Assembly: GCA_900767955.1 (NCBI GenBank) | Contig: CAAGBC010000022.1 | Span: 1-64,000 of the forward strand | Origin: Spirochaetia bacterium | GTDB taxonomy: Bacteria > Spirochaetota > Spirochaetia > Treponematales > Treponemataceae | Direction of reading: 5' to 3' | DNA length: 64,000 bases | The notes under the pieces: generated by a model | Told to the model about the DNA's origin: nothing | What the model saw: only the letters and a program-made list of their open reading frames with translations | Databases searched by the model: none | Translations under genes and position numbers: made by a program | Shown: positions 33,512-44,235 of the stretch, piece after piece | How positions within the stretch are numbered: position 1 is the stretch's first letter | How the letters are laid out: every line of letters begins with the position of its first letter

Positions 33512-36500
33512 TTAGTATTTAATTACTGTAACAGCAGTTCCTTCACAATTTGATGTTTTTGGTGACAAACCATTAATATCAAAAATTGTTTTACCACTTA
33601 CAGGATTTTCAATATTATTTCCAGGATTTACAACGATACAAAGCTTTGTTCCGTTTGTATTTTGTACATAATATTTTACAGCATTTCCTGCAACTTCTGT
33701 TGTACCAGTTCCTTTTCTATAACGAAGACCATCATTATCTTTGCGAAGTTTGAACAAATCTGCATGATATTTGAAAATTCCATTATTTGTAGATTTCAAC
33801 TTCCAATCGATACTATTTGTTTCTATACCAGCCATGTAACTGTTATGAGCCATGCTAGAACCTTTTCCTTTGTGTTTTGTACGAAGGAATTCGTCACCTG
33901 CGTGAATAAATGGAATTCCCTGTGATGTAAGCAAGATTCCGTGACCAAATTTTACAATTCGCTGTGCATACTCGCCAGTCACTCCTGCTTCTTTAATTTT
34001 ATCCCACAAACAAAGGTTATCATGTGCAGAAATATAGTTAATTGACTGATCTGGAGTTCCTGCAAAGAAACGAGTCCATGTTCCACTTGTGTCAGAACAA
34101 TTACTCTTATCAAGAGAAGTCAAAGAACCTTTTAGACCAACTGCAATGTTTGCTGCATAAGCTGTTCCATCATCTTCGTTTTGATTAAAGATATAACCAC
34201 GTTTTCCTGTATCGTTAGAACCTTTTAAACTCTGGCGATATTTTCCGTTGAATACACCAACTTTTGCACTTGTAAGACTTGAAACAGCGCTCATGCGAAC
34301 TTTCTGACTTTCTTCATTATCTGTTGCATATCCGTTCCATGGTTCACCGTACATCAAAAGCATTCTGTCAGGGAATTTAGTATTATTCATATAATTTCCC
34401 CAATCTTTTACAGCAGATGTATGATAAATACCAATCAAGTCAAAGCGGAATCCGTCAATATTATATTCATCAACCCAATATTCCAAAGAATCACGAATCA
34501 TTCTGCTTACCATAGGAACACCAGTGTTAATACTGTTTCCACATCCAGAAAGGTCTGTTGTTGTGTAATACTTAGTAGAAATATTTTTGAACATTTCTTT
34601 GTCATAAGTATGATTGTAAACAACATCCATAATTACGCGGATTCCGTTTTTGTGGAATTCGTTAATCATTTCTTTTACTTCGCGAATTCTTTCTACATAA
34701 TCACTTGGACAAGTAGAGAATCTATCTTCTGGAACATTATAGTTTACAGGGTCATAACCCCAGTTATAAATATCACTTAATGTTGTATTGTGTTTTGTTG
34801 CATAATCATAGAAAGGCAAAAGCTGAACATGTGTTACGCCAAGTTCTTTTAAGTGATCAATACCAGTTGATACTGTTCCATATTTTGTTCCTGTTTCTAC
34901 CATTCCTGGGAATTTACCAGCATTCTTAGCAGTTCCGCCCCAAGTTGCATCAGAAGTAAAGTCTCCAACATGAACTTCATAAACAATTGCATCATTACGA
35001 TTGTCCAACTTAGGTCTTTCTGCCCAACCACCTTCTGGGTCAGTTTGGTCTAAATCTATAACAATATTTGCACTTGGCCCTGCATAAGATGTGTAGTTAA
35101 AACCATTTTCTTTTCCGCTAGAAAGCTGATTTGTTTTCTGCTGGTTTCCGTCATATTTAATCATCACACCATAAGGGTCACGAACATTTGTTCCGTTGAT
35201 TTTGAACTGATATTCTGCTAAGTGCAAATCACCTGAAACAGTAACACCATAAATTTTTGATGAATCTGGATAATTTCCGTCAACTTGGAATCCTGAAGTA
35301 CAAGTATATTCTTTTGCGCTTCTACCTTTTGGAGTAACAACAACTTTAACATTACTTGAATCTGGTGACCAAATACTGAATGATGTTGCAGACTTTGTAT
35401 AATATGCACCCAAACGAGTTGGTGTTGAAGGCTTATCAACTTTTGTATAAGTTGCACTTGCTTCTGATTCAATTGAACCATTTGTTCCCCAAACTTTTAC
35501 AGTTACAGAAGAACCAATATTAAGTCCGTCACCAATTTTAATTACTTCACTTGAAGCAAATTCAATTGCAGATGCAGAAGATTTTGGATCACTTCCGTCT
35601 GTTGTATATTTTGCAGTAGTACAATAATCAGCTCTGATAGTAACACTAGTATTTGCTCCACTAAACTGAACATCTCCACTTGGGCTTACTGAAACAACTG
35701 GATCAGTGCTAAATGGTGATGTTGTTACAAATTGTTTTGTTGCAAAATTAAACCAAACCTGATTTACACCACTTGGAAGAACAACACCTGGCTGCATATC
35801 TGCAGGGTAACGATTATTTCCTGGAGAACTACTTTCTGCAAAGATACACAATGTATCTCCTCCTGCAACCCAAGAATCTGTCAAATCAATGTAATAAGTA
35901 TTTCCGTCAGCTGATTTTGTTAATTTCTTTCCTGGCCATGCAGCTCCATTTTTTGATTCATCTGAAGAATAATAATAGAGATAATAACTACTCCAGCTAG
36001 CACCATAGAAATGAACACGATAACCGTCAATTTTTTCCTGACCAGCATAAACTCCACCACTTACTGTAGCACCAGAACCATCAACAGAAATTGCTTTTGT
36101 AGAAACGTTTTCATCTGGATCTGTAATATGAAGAGTCCACAATCCAGGAGCAACATCATCTATTGAATAAGTTTTATTAGATGTATCATCTGCAGTAATT
36201 TTCAATGGATTTGCTTCTGATTTTGAAGAAATTGGATCATCTACATAAAAAGAATAACCTTTTGCATAACGAGCAACGATATTTACTTTTGATGTACTTA
36301 ATTTATAATCAGAAGATGTTTTTAGTGCATCATTCTTAAAATCTTCAGCAATAGAAACAGAATCAATAAGCATAGCATGATTTACAGAAGGAATTACTGC
36401 TGCAACAGCTGCTTCATCATCTGCTGTAAAATCATTTGTCTTTACTTTTGCTTCGATTAATGCTCTGTAAACATTTCCAAGTTTTGAAGTTTCCCAATTT

Positions 36501-36895
36501 ATTTCATCAAGAACATTATCACCAGGAACAATATCTGTAACCGCTGTAATAGTAATTCCATTCATTCTTTCATCGGAATTAGCATATGCGTCTACAACAA
36601 CTACGCGATTATTACCTACAGGAATTCCTTGAATTTCAAAAGAACCTTTTCCATTCAAAACTTTATCAGACATTTTAGAAATTTCATAAGAAATATCTGA
36701 ACCAATAATAGTAACTTTAGCATATTCAATTGCAGCAACATCTAAAGCTCTATTTGCATTTTTGTTAATTATTAATGTTCCAACTTCTGTATTAGAATTT
36801 TCTGTAGTTTTTGAGTTATCTAATGAAATATTAGAACAACCAACAACACAAATTATTCCTAGAAGTAAAAACAACTTAGAAATAAAGTTTTTCAC
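33512..36895 (-). CDS. pulA: Type I pullulanase, surface lipoprotein
   Basis: This 1127-residue GH13 debranching enzyme cleaves alpha-1,6 links of pullulan and starch. I choose GTG at 36895 because AGGAGG lies just upstream; an in-frame ATG 45 bases earlier is inside the previous gene's terminator. The lipobox is VVGC. The order is: shared N-terminal module (about 37-285); a starch-binding domain (VHFYGASWSSYY...AAWPGKKL, about 290-395); an Ig/Fn3-like domain (about 400-490); CBM48 (GAYYTKSATSFSIWSPD); and GH13. The type I signature YNWGYDPVNYN (about 708) and the catalytic regions FRFDLIGIYH (about 818), MYGEPW (about 849) and ISAHDN (about 957) are intact. Products would be linear maltodextrins for the neighbouring amylases. 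Confidence 0.95.
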   Translation of the reverse strand: MKNFISKLFLLLGIICVVGCSNISLDNSKTTENSNTEVGTLIINKNANRALDVAAIEYAKVTIIGSDISYEISKMSDKVLNGKGSFEIQGIPVGNNRVVVVDAYANSDERMNGITITAVTDIVPGDNVLDEINWETSKLGNVYRALIEAKVKTNDFTADDEAAVAAVIPSVNHAMLIDSVSIAEDFKNDALKTSSDYKLSTSKVNIVARYAKGYSFYVDDPISSKSEANPLKITADDTSNKTYSIDDVAPGLWTLHITDPDENVSTKAISVDGSGATVSGGVYAGQEKIDGYRVHFYGASWSSYYLYYYSSDESKNGAAWPGKKLTKSADGNTYYIDLTDSWVAGGDTLCIFAESSSPGNNRYPADMQPGVVLPSGVNQVWFNFATKQFVTTSPFSTDPVVSVSPSGDVQFSGANTSVTIRADYCTTAKYTTDGSDPKSSASAIEFASSEVIKIGDGLNIGSSVTVKVWGTNGSIESEASATYTKVDKPSTPTRLGAYYTKSATSFSIWSPDSSNVKVVVTPKGRSAKEYTCTSGFQVDGNYPDSSKIYGVTVSGDLHLAEYQFKINGTNVRDPYGVMIKYDGNQQKTNQLSSGKENGFNYTSYAGPSANIVIDLDQTDPEGGWAERPKLDNRNDAIVYEVHVGDFTSDATWGGTAKNAGKFPGMVETGTKYGTVSTGIDHLKELGVTHVQLLPFYDYATKHNTTLSDIYNWGYDPVNYNVPEDRFSTCPSDYVERIREVKEMINEFHKNGIRVIMDVVYNHTYDKEMFKNISTKYYTTTDLSGCGNSINTGVPMVSRMIRDSLEYWVDEYNIDGFRFDLIGIYHTSAVKDWGNYMNNTKFPDRMLLMYGEPWNGYATDNEESQKVRMSAVSSLTSAKVGVFNGKYRQSLKGSNDTGKRGYIFNQNEDDGTAYAANIAVGLKGSLTSLDKSNCSDTSGTWTRFFAGTPDQSINYISAHDNLCLWDKIKEAGVTGEYAQRIVKFGHGILLTSQGIPFIHAGDEFLRTKHKGKGSSMAHNSYMAGIETNSIDWKLKSTNNGIFKYHADLFKLRKDNDGLRYRKGTGTTEVAGNAVKYYVQNTNGTKLCIVVNPGNNIENPVSGKTIFDINGLSPKTSNCEGTAVTVIKY

Positions 36896-36911
36896 ATTTC
36901 CTCCTGTTTTA

Positions 36912-36940
36912 TCTATAAAAAAAAGCAAAACCATCTGCAA
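36912..36940 (-). promoter_or_regulatory. Possible pullulanase promoter overlapping the upstream terminator
   Basis: On the minus strand TTGCAG and TATAGA are separated by 17 bases. TTGCAG is part of the 3' arm of the preceding terminator stem and the spacer contains its T-run, so terminator and promoter would overlap. The spacing is good but only short boxes support it. Confidence 0.35.
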
Positions 36941-36978
36941 AAAAGATTCCCATTCTTTTTATTTTTGCAGATGGTTTT
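36917..36978 (-). terminator. Long-stem terminator of alpha-amylase gene 36999
   Basis: AAAACCATCTGCAAAAA and TTTTTGCAGATGGTTTT form a perfect 17-bp stem with an 18-nt loop, followed on the minus strand by a T-run. It starts about 20 bases after the stop codon. Confidence 0.9.
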
Positions 36979-36998
36979 ATAAAGAACAAATTAATTAA

Positions 36999-39900
36999 CT
37001 ACTTTACAAGAATGTATCTTGCAGATAATGCAGGAACTTTTACTGTTCCGTTGAATGATTCACCAGAAATCAAGTCTGTACCAGAAGCAGAGAAAGATTT
37101 TTCGCTTGTACTATAGTTGAAAGCAATATAAATAGTTTCTGAACCACTAACTTTCTTTGCTACATAGAAGTCTGCTTGTCCTACAACTTGAGTGTTACTT
37201 CCTTTCCACAATGCAGGATGTTCTGCACGAGCTTGTAAACATCTTTGTGTAAAGTCGTGAACTTCTTTTTCCCAATTATTAAATCCAGAAATTTTACCGC
37301 TAGAACGAGCAACATTATCTGGATACCAACCACCACCGTTAGAATTATCTGCAGAACGAGCACCAATTTCATCACCGTAGTAAATTGTAATTGGACCAGA
37401 ATATGCACACTGAGCAGCAAGAAGAACTTTGTTTCTTCCTACATATTGTGCATTATCATATCCACAACTAAATTTCTTATGAATTAAGTCACCAATACGA
37501 TACAAGTCGTGGTTTGTAAGCATAAAGTTTGGATAATATTCATCATAACTTCCGTCATCATCTTTACATGAATAACCTTTTTCTTGATATGTTTTGTAAA
37601 GATAACTTAAAGCAGTTGTAATGTTATTTGTTGTTTTTCCGTCCCATTCCTGTGCAAAACCTTGGATAACCTGATAGTATGCAGGGAAGTCAAAACAAGA
37701 ATTCAATCCATAACCTTTTGAACCTCTTGGTGAAACAACAGATGCCTGAAGTGTTTGTTGGTTACCGTCCCAGTCTTCACCAACCATATAACCTAATGTT
37801 CCCCAATCCTGACCTTTTGTTCCGTTTGATGCAGCAGCAGATTCTACTACCTTACGAATATCATACCAGTAATTTTTTCCACCAGTATTTTGGTTTTTAC
37901 CAGAATTGTATTCACCACCAGCTAACTGATAACATTGGTCAAAACGCCATCCATCAATTTTGTATTCTGTAATCCAATAACTAGCAACATCAGAATAATA
38001 TTTTAATGAATTAGGATTTGAAGCATAGTTTACAGGATTTGCAGTATCTGGAGTAATTCCAGGATATTTAATTCCTTTTCTATTTGGAGAAGCTGCAACA
38101 TATCCTTTGTTGTGACCAAATACACCGTCAAGAATAACAGCCATTCCTTTACTGTGATATACATCAACTAATTCAGCAAATTTTTCATTAGTACCAAATT
38201 GATCATCAATATTGAAATAGTCGTATGCAAAATAACCTGTGGAATCCATTTCTCCTGTACCATTTGATTCAAAAATAGGAGTCATCCAAATTGCATTACA
38301 TCCTAAATCTTTAATATAATCTGCAGCATTAATAATTCCCTGTAAGTCTCCACCTTTTAATGCGTTACTTGGTCCATAAGCACAAGTAAATCCACGGCTC
38401 TTATCTCCATCTTGGAAACTTGAAACCATAACTTGATAAATACGCAATTCTTTTGGATCAGTTACTAATTTTAATACAGGTTTTTCTGTAACTTCAATTG
38501 AAGCATTTACAACTGTTGAACCAGCTTCATTAGCCAAAGTTCCTGTTACAGTTAATGTTTTTGCAGAATTTGTATAATCAGCAACATTAAATGTATTTTT
38601 ACCAATATTTACTTTTGTAGATTTTCCACCAATTGTAAGAGTATCACTTCCGCTTGTAAGATTAACAAGACTTGTTACTGTAATTTCAAAAGTTTCACCT
38701 AAATATGCTTTTGAAGATACAGTAACTTTTGGAGCAACTGGTTTTGGAGGAACAGTTGGGTCTGTGTCATAAACTTTACCTTTTTCTTTATCACCCCAAA
38801 GTCCTAATCCGTCATACCAGAATGTTTTATTCAATCCTTTAAGATTTTCTGTCTGTCCATTACCTTCAATAACAATGAAATTAACAACTTCACCAGCAAC
38901 TAATTTTTCTTTACTTAATGTTGTTACAAACCATTTTGAATTATCATTCATATCAGTTGCAGCAGTCATTGTTACACCAGGCCATTCATTTGCTGTAGTT
39001 ACATTCTTTGCAGAATCAGACCAAGCCCACAATTTTGGATTTGAATTTGAAGAAACATAAACTTTGAATACAGATGGATCTGGATCATCATTTCCACCAC
39101 TACCCTGAGGTTGTGAAACAGAAATTGAAGGAGTTCCGTTTCCGCCTGCATTATATTCTTCAAATGATGAACCATTCCATAACCAATTACCAGGCTGTGT
39201 AATTGCTAAATCTTTAGTTTGAGCACCACCATCTTTTCCTTCATTAAGGATAATTTTACAAGAAGTTGCTTTAATTGTGAATCTGTAATATTCACCAGAA
39301 GTAGTCATCTTCTGTCCAGGCCATACACCACCAGTATAATTTACACCGTCATTCCAAGCCCAAACGCTATTATATTTTTGTGCATTATTAACAGGAACAT
39401 AAATTTCAATACAATCTGTAGGTTGTTCACTCTGTAATACTAAAGAAACAGTTGTTGTTTTATCACTTTCAACTTTAATATCTCGTTTTTCATTAAATGC
39501 ACCAGTAGAATCTGTAACAATTACTTTCCATGTTCCAGGAGTTGCATCAAATGTAGAACCACTTCCACTAACTGTATAAACTTTTGAAGTTGGATCTGTA
39601 ACTTGAACTTTATATCCATCAGAACCAGTAGATGCAACTTTTACTTTACCAGCAGCAAGAACATATGAATCGCTTGTTGTTCCAGCTTTAATATCTTTTG
39701 CAATCTGTTCTGCATTTACATAACAAGCATGAACATCAGGAATTAAAGCTTGTACTTTTGATACATCAACAGTTGAAATATTAACTTTTTCTTTATTAAG
39801 GTAATAGAAAACGTTTCCTAATGCAGTTGTATCCCAAGTAACACTTACTTGTTTTGTTTGACCAGCATCAATATCAACAATAGCGCGCATTTGAACGCCA

Positions 39901-40214
39901 TCAATATTTGATTTAACTGTTACAATGCGATTTTTTCCTGCAGGAACTTTTTCAAAAACAAATTCGCCCTTACCGCCTTTTACACCAACAGTCTGTGACA
40001 AATCTTCCATTTCATAACCAGAAATAGTTATCTCTGCTTGAGTAATAGCAGAAAAATCCAAAGCACGATTTGCATTGTCACCATTTGAAATCACAAGAGA
40101 ACCATATTCAACAGAATCAAGGCTCTTTTCAATAAGATCTTGTTTACAACCAGTTATAAACAAACCAGAAACAAACAAACAAATTAAAGTTAATTTACTT
40201 ACAAAAGACTTCAT
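36999..40214 (-). CDS. Alpha-amylase (GH13) lipoprotein with two starch-binding domains
   Basis: This 1071-residue protein has lipobox ITGC (Cys23). The shared N-terminal module spans about 32-258 (FVFEKVPAGKNRIVTV; TTALGNVFYYL). A CBM26-like domain follows (VWAWNDGVNYTGGVWPGQKM, about 266-358), then a second starch-binding-like domain (KLWAWSDSAKN; TFWYDGLGLWG, about 383-483), a beta-sandwich, and the GH13 barrel from about 585. Catalytic regions are GVFGHN (about 702), GWRFDQ with the nucleophile Asp (about 757), MVGEDW with the acid/base Glu (about 812) and TNHD (about 903). It hydrolyses alpha-1,4-glucans outside the cell. The DQ after WRF differs from the FRIDT motif of the other amylases, so it belongs to a different GH13 subfamily. 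Confidence 0.9.
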   Translation of the reverse strand: MKSFVSKLTLICLFVSGLFITGCKQDLIEKSLDSVEYGSLVISNGDNANRALDFSAITQAEITISGYEMEDLSQTVGVKGGKGEFVFEKVPAGKNRIVTVKSNIDGVQMRAIVDIDAGQTKQVSVTWDTTALGNVFYYLNKEKVNISTVDVSKVQALIPDVHACYVNAEQIAKDIKAGTTSDSYVLAAGKVKVASTGSDGYKVQVTDPTSKVYTVSGSGSTFDATPGTWKVIVTDSTGAFNEKRDIKVESDKTTTVSLVLQSEQPTDCIEIYVPVNNAQKYNSVWAWNDGVNYTGGVWPGQKMTTSGEYYRFTIKATSCKIILNEGKDGGAQTKDLAITQPGNWLWNGSSFEEYNAGGNGTPSISVSQPQGSGGNDDPDPSVFKVYVSSNSNPKLWAWSDSAKNVTTANEWPGVTMTAATDMNDNSKWFVTTLSKEKLVAGEVVNFIVIEGNGQTENLKGLNKTFWYDGLGLWGDKEKGKVYDTDPTVPPKPVAPKVTVSSKAYLGETFEITVTSLVNLTSGSDTLTIGGKSTKVNIGKNTFNVADYTNSAKTLTVTGTLANEAGSTVVNASIEVTEKPVLKLVTDPKELRIYQVMVSSFQDGDKSRGFTCAYGPSNALKGGDLQGIINAADYIKDLGCNAIWMTPIFESNGTGEMDSTGYFAYDYFNIDDQFGTNEKFAELVDVYHSKGMAVILDGVFGHNKGYVAASPNRKGIKYPGITPDTANPVNYASNPNSLKYYSDVASYWITEYKIDGWRFDQCYQLAGGEYNSGKNQNTGGKNYWYDIRKVVESAAASNGTKGQDWGTLGYMVGEDWDGNQQTLQASVVSPRGSKGYGLNSCFDFPAYYQVIQGFAQEWDGKTTNNITTALSYLYKTYQEKGYSCKDDDGSYDEYYPNFMLTNHDLYRIGDLIHKKFSCGYDNAQYVGRNKVLLAAQCAYSGPITIYYGDEIGARSADNSNGGGWYPDNVARSSGKISGFNNWEKEVHDFTQRCLQARAEHPALWKGSNTQVVGQADFYVAKKVSGSETIYIAFNYSTSEKSFSASGTDLISGESFNGTVKVPALSARYILVK

Positions 40215-40320
40215 TTTTCCATCCTTACTTTTTAGACGCTACTTTCCCATAATGTAGCACAAATTCTATTTTCTCACGGTTTTTTAAATTTTGCAAATTA
40301 TTTCTGTTACTTTTGAATAT

Positions 40321-40363
40321 ATGAGATGCAGATTCTGAAATAAATTCAGAATGACGAGTCAGT
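40321..40363. repeat. Dispersed inverted repeat (GAGAT...ATTCTGAA/TTCAGAAT...GACG type)
   Basis: GAGAT is followed by an 8-bp stem ATTCTGAA/TTCAGAAT with a 5-nt loop and then GACGA. Layout and flanks match the repeats at 6061 and 47944. It lies between two amylase genes. Confidence 0.7.
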
Positions 40364-40375
40364 ACGACACCCAAA

Positions 40376-40418
40376 ACAAAAAAAAAAGGGATGTCAGTCC
40401 TAAAACCGACATCCCTTT
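40376..40418 (-). terminator. Terminator of alpha-amylase gene 40445
   Basis: AAAGGGATGTC and GACATCCCTTT form a perfect 11-bp stem on the minus strand with a T-run of about ten. It starts about 27 bases after the stop codon. Confidence 0.9.
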
Positions 40419-40444
40419 GAATTATACATTATTCGATTGAAGAA

Positions 40445-43400
40445 TTATTTCAAATAACCACCAGATGTACCAATTACACCATCAGCCCCGAAAGCCTTTG
40501 CTGTATCGTTCTGTAAAACATAAATTCTTGCATTACCTTTTCCAGAACAAGTTGCTGTAATAGTTCCACCTTCAGAAACAGATTTTGTATCACCTGTAAC
40601 AACATCAATATAAGTTCCAGCTGGCAAACCGCTAAATGTTGAACTACCAGAAATTGTTACAAGAGCAAAACTATCAACACCTTCTGCAGCATTTGTATAA
40701 CGGCGCTTAAATGACATACTTCCAGAACATTTATCTGTTGAATACTGACCTTTCTGCAAAGCAGGAACACTCTGACGAATCTGTCCCATGCGTGAAAGAT
40801 GTTTTGCAAGAGGTGATTCAAGAGTTTCTTTCATTGCGCCAGTTGCATTTGACCATTCACCAACACCAGTTACATTTACAGAACCTTCAATGTGATCACC
40901 AAAATAAGCACGACCAGTATCACACAAAGCTTCAAGACCACCCTTATCAATAATCTTTCCAGCTTGGAATTCAATTTCACTTCCGTAATACAAACATGGA
41001 ATTCCACGGAATGTAAACATCAAAGAAATATTTTCTGCCCAAGCGTCAGTTCCTTTATTGTAACGATTAAAACAATCATCACTTGGTGAATAGTCATGGC
41101 TATCAACACAAACTACGTTCCAAGTTGCATCGTTATATAAATAATCCTGACTGTGAACACCATAAGCACTTGAAGCACTATTAAAGTTCCAATGCATTGG
41201 GAAGTCAATAATATTCAAACCAGAATTTTTGCTGTAATCTACAGGACGATAGTTATTTCCATCAAGCAAGTGGTTTTTAGAATTAAATTCTGCAGTACTT
41301 GCACCTTGAGCATAATCAAGTCCCTGTTGCTGAGCAGATTTTCCATTTGTATGAGCAAACATTTTTGAACCAGATTCCAAATCAGCTTGGAGCATATCTG
41401 TTTCAAACATAATGTAGTCATCCCAACTTGTTTTGCTTGGATCCCAAGGATAATCTTTTGATTCTTTCCATGTATAGAAGAATGCAGACATATTTGGAGT
41501 TCCACGATATACAACTTCATTTGCTCTAGCACAAATTTCTGTAAACATATAGAATCCGTCATTTCCAGCATCTGCAGCTGCTTCCATAAATGCATCATTT
41601 AAGTACTTATTAAATACAAGACGTGGAATATGCTTTCCTGTATCAATACGGAATGCATCAACACCCATCTGAATATACTGTGAATATGCTTTAACAATGT
41701 ATTCCAATACATAAGGATTTTCTGTATTCAAGTCAACACAGTCACCAGCAATTTGCATCCACTGAGAAGAGAATGTATCCCAGTTTCCGTGTCCATAGTG
41801 GTGATAATAGTTATGTGTATCGTGATTTACACCATCAGTATTTTTCATTAATGCAAGACGCATCTGATACTGCTGTGCGCCAGGAGCTGCAAGATATGCT
41901 TCTTGATTCAACAATGAATTTGGATGGAATTTCAAAATTGAATTAATATCTTCATGATCTCCACTTACATAATCCTTTACAAACATTGGAGCCAAAGTAT
42001 CTTCACCAAAGTTACCTGTGTGATTAAATACAACGTCAAGAACAAGTTTCATATCACGTGCGTGAACTTCATCAATCAATGTCTGGAAATCTACATCTTC
42101 AGATTCATAACGTGGGTCAACTTTACTAAAGTTCATAGCGTGATATCCATGATAATCAAGCCCAGAACAGTTTTCTACAACAGGAGTTACCCAAACAGCT
42201 GTAAATCCTAACGCTTTGATATAATCAAGTTTTTCTATAAGACCTTTAAAATCTCCACGCCATGAAGGGTCGTTATCAGGAGTTGCTGCGTTTTCATCCC
42301 AACAATGAACGTTATTTGACAAATCTCCATCGTAGAAACGAGTTGTGATTACAAAGTAAATTTGTTCTTCACGGAAATCTATTGTTGATGTTTTATCAGA
42401 AACTTCAACTTCTTTTACAGACTGAGCAGTAGCACCATTATCATCAGCGACAGTAAGTGTAATTGAACAAGTTGTTTCTGAATTAGGGAATACAACAACA
42501 ACTGTATCTTGTGATGCACCAGATTTTATAGTTGCGCCTCCAGAAACTTCCCAATTATATGATGTAACTTTTCCGTTTGGATCATAAGAACTTGTTGCTT
42601 TATATGTTTTTTCTGTACCTTTACCAACTTTTCCAGAACCTGTAATTTTTGCCACAGGAGGAAGATTTTCATTATTTGTAGTTAATGAAATTTCCTTAGA
42701 TTCACTTCTATTTCCTGTTTCATCAGATACAGTTACGCTAATAACATAATTTGCATTTTTATATGTTCTAGAATCCCATTCAAAACTTAATTCTGAATTT
42801 AATTCACTAAAGTTGAATGTCTTATATTTATTACCATTGATTAAAACTTCAGCTGATTTTAATTTCTTATTATCACTTGCTTCAATAGTAAATGTTACAA
42901 CTCCAGAAACGCTATCTTTATCTTTTGCACCACAAACAAAACTTGAAATTGTTGGAGCTTCAGAATCAGATGGATCATCGTCATACCAAATACCATCTTT
43001 ATACCACCATTCACCAGCGTTTCTAGTCATATCACCAGTTTGACCGCTTCCACCATTGCTAAAAATAACCATAGAAGTTGTTACATCTAATGTATATGTA
43101 TACCAATTAGTTGTTCCTTCTTGATTCATTTTTACTCCAGGCCAAGAACCACCTGTGTAATTTTCTGATGAATTATTTCCATTCCATGCCCAAAGATGAG
43201 TGTAATTATAAGCATGCAAAATAATTCTATCTGTTACTTGTGCTTCAAAAGACACTTCACTAGCTTTGCCAGAAGTAAAACTTACTGTTTTTTCTTTTGT
43301 CCCTTCAGAACCAATAAACTTAACTTTCCATGAACCAGGAGCAATATTTGAAACAGTTCCTGAAGCAGCAGATGTTGTAACTACTTTTGACAAAGGATCA

Positions 43401-44041
43401 CATACTTGAATTTTGTAACTACTTGTTTCAGATGTCTTAAAATTCAAAGATGCTGGTTTCAAAACATAATACACAGGTTCTTTTAATACACCTTCACAGT
43501 CATTTGCAATCGCTGCTGTATCAATTAAAAATGAATTAGTACTTCCAGAAGCAGCACTTGCAATAGCATCTTTATCATAATTAGCAAGTGGCTTTTTGCC
43601 CTTTTCATACAACGCAGCAAAAACATTTCCTACTGCAGTTGATTCCCAATCTACAACAACAGTTGATGCTTTATCTTTTTCTACATCAACAATAGCACGC
43701 ATTGTCAATTTTGAAATTTCAGCTTTTGATTTATCTAATGCTGTAACTGTAACAATACGATTTTTTCCTACAGGAACTTTTTCAATTTTAAAAGTCCCGT
43801 AACCTTCAGAAACATCTGCTTCGTCATAAGGTTCAAAACCTTTTGTAATTCCATCACCTGATATTTTTACATTAGCAAATTTAATAGTATCAAGTTCCAA
43901 CGCTCTATTTTCCATAGAACCTGAACTGATACAAACCGTACCATATTCTGTCTTATCAATTTTTTCTTCTTCCAAAATATTAGAACAAGAAAGAAGCAAC
44001 AAACATAAAATACCCATAAAAACAGATATCAGTTTTTTCAT
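40445..44041 (-). CDS. Alpha-amylase family (GH13) lipoprotein with CBM26-like, Ig-like and PKD domains
   Basis: This 1198-residue protein has lipobox LLSC (about Cys19). In order it contains the shared N-terminal module (about 31-265), a CBM26-like starch-binding domain (LWAWNGNNSSENYTGGSWPG, about 271-358), an Ig-like domain (about 360-455), a PKD domain (NLPPVAKITGSGKVGKG, about 456-555) and the GH13 barrel (about 560-1110). Catalytic regions are VVFNHTGN (about 674), FRIDTGKH (about 800), FTEIC (about 834) and DSHDYS (about 982). The C-terminal beta domain ends in NARIYVLQN and GGYLK, as do the 44236 and 62212 proteins. These three are close paralogues and point to local gene duplication. 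Each is flanked by its own terminator. Confidence 0.9.
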   Translation of the reverse strand: MKKLISVFMGILCLLLLSCSNILEEEKIDKTEYGTVCISSGSMENRALELDTIKFANVKISGDGITKGFEPYDEADVSEGYGTFKIEKVPVGKNRIVTVTALDKSKAEISKLTMRAIVDVEKDKASTVVVDWESTAVGNVFAALYEKGKKPLANYDKDAIASAASGSTNSFLIDTAAIANDCEGVLKEPVYYVLKPASLNFKTSETSSYKIQVCDPLSKVVTTSAASGTVSNIAPGSWKVKFIGSEGTKEKTVSFTSGKASEVSFEAQVTDRIILHAYNYTHLWAWNGNNSSENYTGGSWPGVKMNQEGTTNWYTYTLDVTTSMVIFSNGGSGQTGDMTRNAGEWWYKDGIWYDDDPSDSEAPTISSFVCGAKDKDSVSGVVTFTIEASDNKKLKSAEVLINGNKYKTFNFSELNSELSFEWDSRTYKNANYVISVTVSDETGNRSESKEISLTTNNENLPPVAKITGSGKVGKGTEKTYKATSSYDPNGKVTSYNWEVSGGATIKSGASQDTVVVVFPNSETTCSITLTVADDNGATAQSVKEVEVSDKTSTIDFREEQIYFVITTRFYDGDLSNNVHCWDENAATPDNDPSWRGDFKGLIEKLDYIKALGFTAVWVTPVVENCSGLDYHGYHAMNFSKVDPRYESEDVDFQTLIDEVHARDMKLVLDVVFNHTGNFGEDTLAPMFVKDYVSGDHEDINSILKFHPNSLLNQEAYLAAPGAQQYQMRLALMKNTDGVNHDTHNYYHHYGHGNWDTFSSQWMQIAGDCVDLNTENPYVLEYIVKAYSQYIQMGVDAFRIDTGKHIPRLVFNKYLNDAFMEAAADAGNDGFYMFTEICARANEVVYRGTPNMSAFFYTWKESKDYPWDPSKTSWDDYIMFETDMLQADLESGSKMFAHTNGKSAQQQGLDYAQGASTAEFNSKNHLLDGNNYRPVDYSKNSGLNIIDFPMHWNFNSASSAYGVHSQDYLYNDATWNVVCVDSHDYSPSDDCFNRYNKGTDAWAENISLMFTFRGIPCLYYGSEIEFQAGKIIDKGGLEALCDTGRAYFGDHIEGSVNVTGVGEWSNATGAMKETLESPLAKHLSRMGQIRQSVPALQKGQYSTDKCSGSMSFKRRYTNAAEGVDSFALVTISGSSTFSGLPAGTYIDVVTGDTKSVSEGGTITATCSGKGNARIYVLQNDTAKAFGADGVIGTSGGYLK

Positions 44042-44155
44042 TTTGCCATCCTTTTTTATTTAAAATATGCCTTATTATTATTTTTACACAAAATCTATAT
44101 TTTGCAAGAATATTTTTTAATTAACCAAATCCCACAACACATTTATGAATTCTAT

Positions 44156-44194
44156 AAAAAAAGGCTTCCAAGAATTAACTTCCTGAAAGCCTTT
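44156..44194 (-). terminator. Terminator of alpha-amylase gene 44236
   Basis: AAAGGCTT/AAGCCTTT arms with partly paired inner sequence are followed by seven T residues on the minus strand. It starts about 40 bases after the stop codon. Confidence 0.85.
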
Positions 44195-44235
44195 CAGCAT
44201 ATTTCTATCTATTTACCTATTTACAGACAAATCAA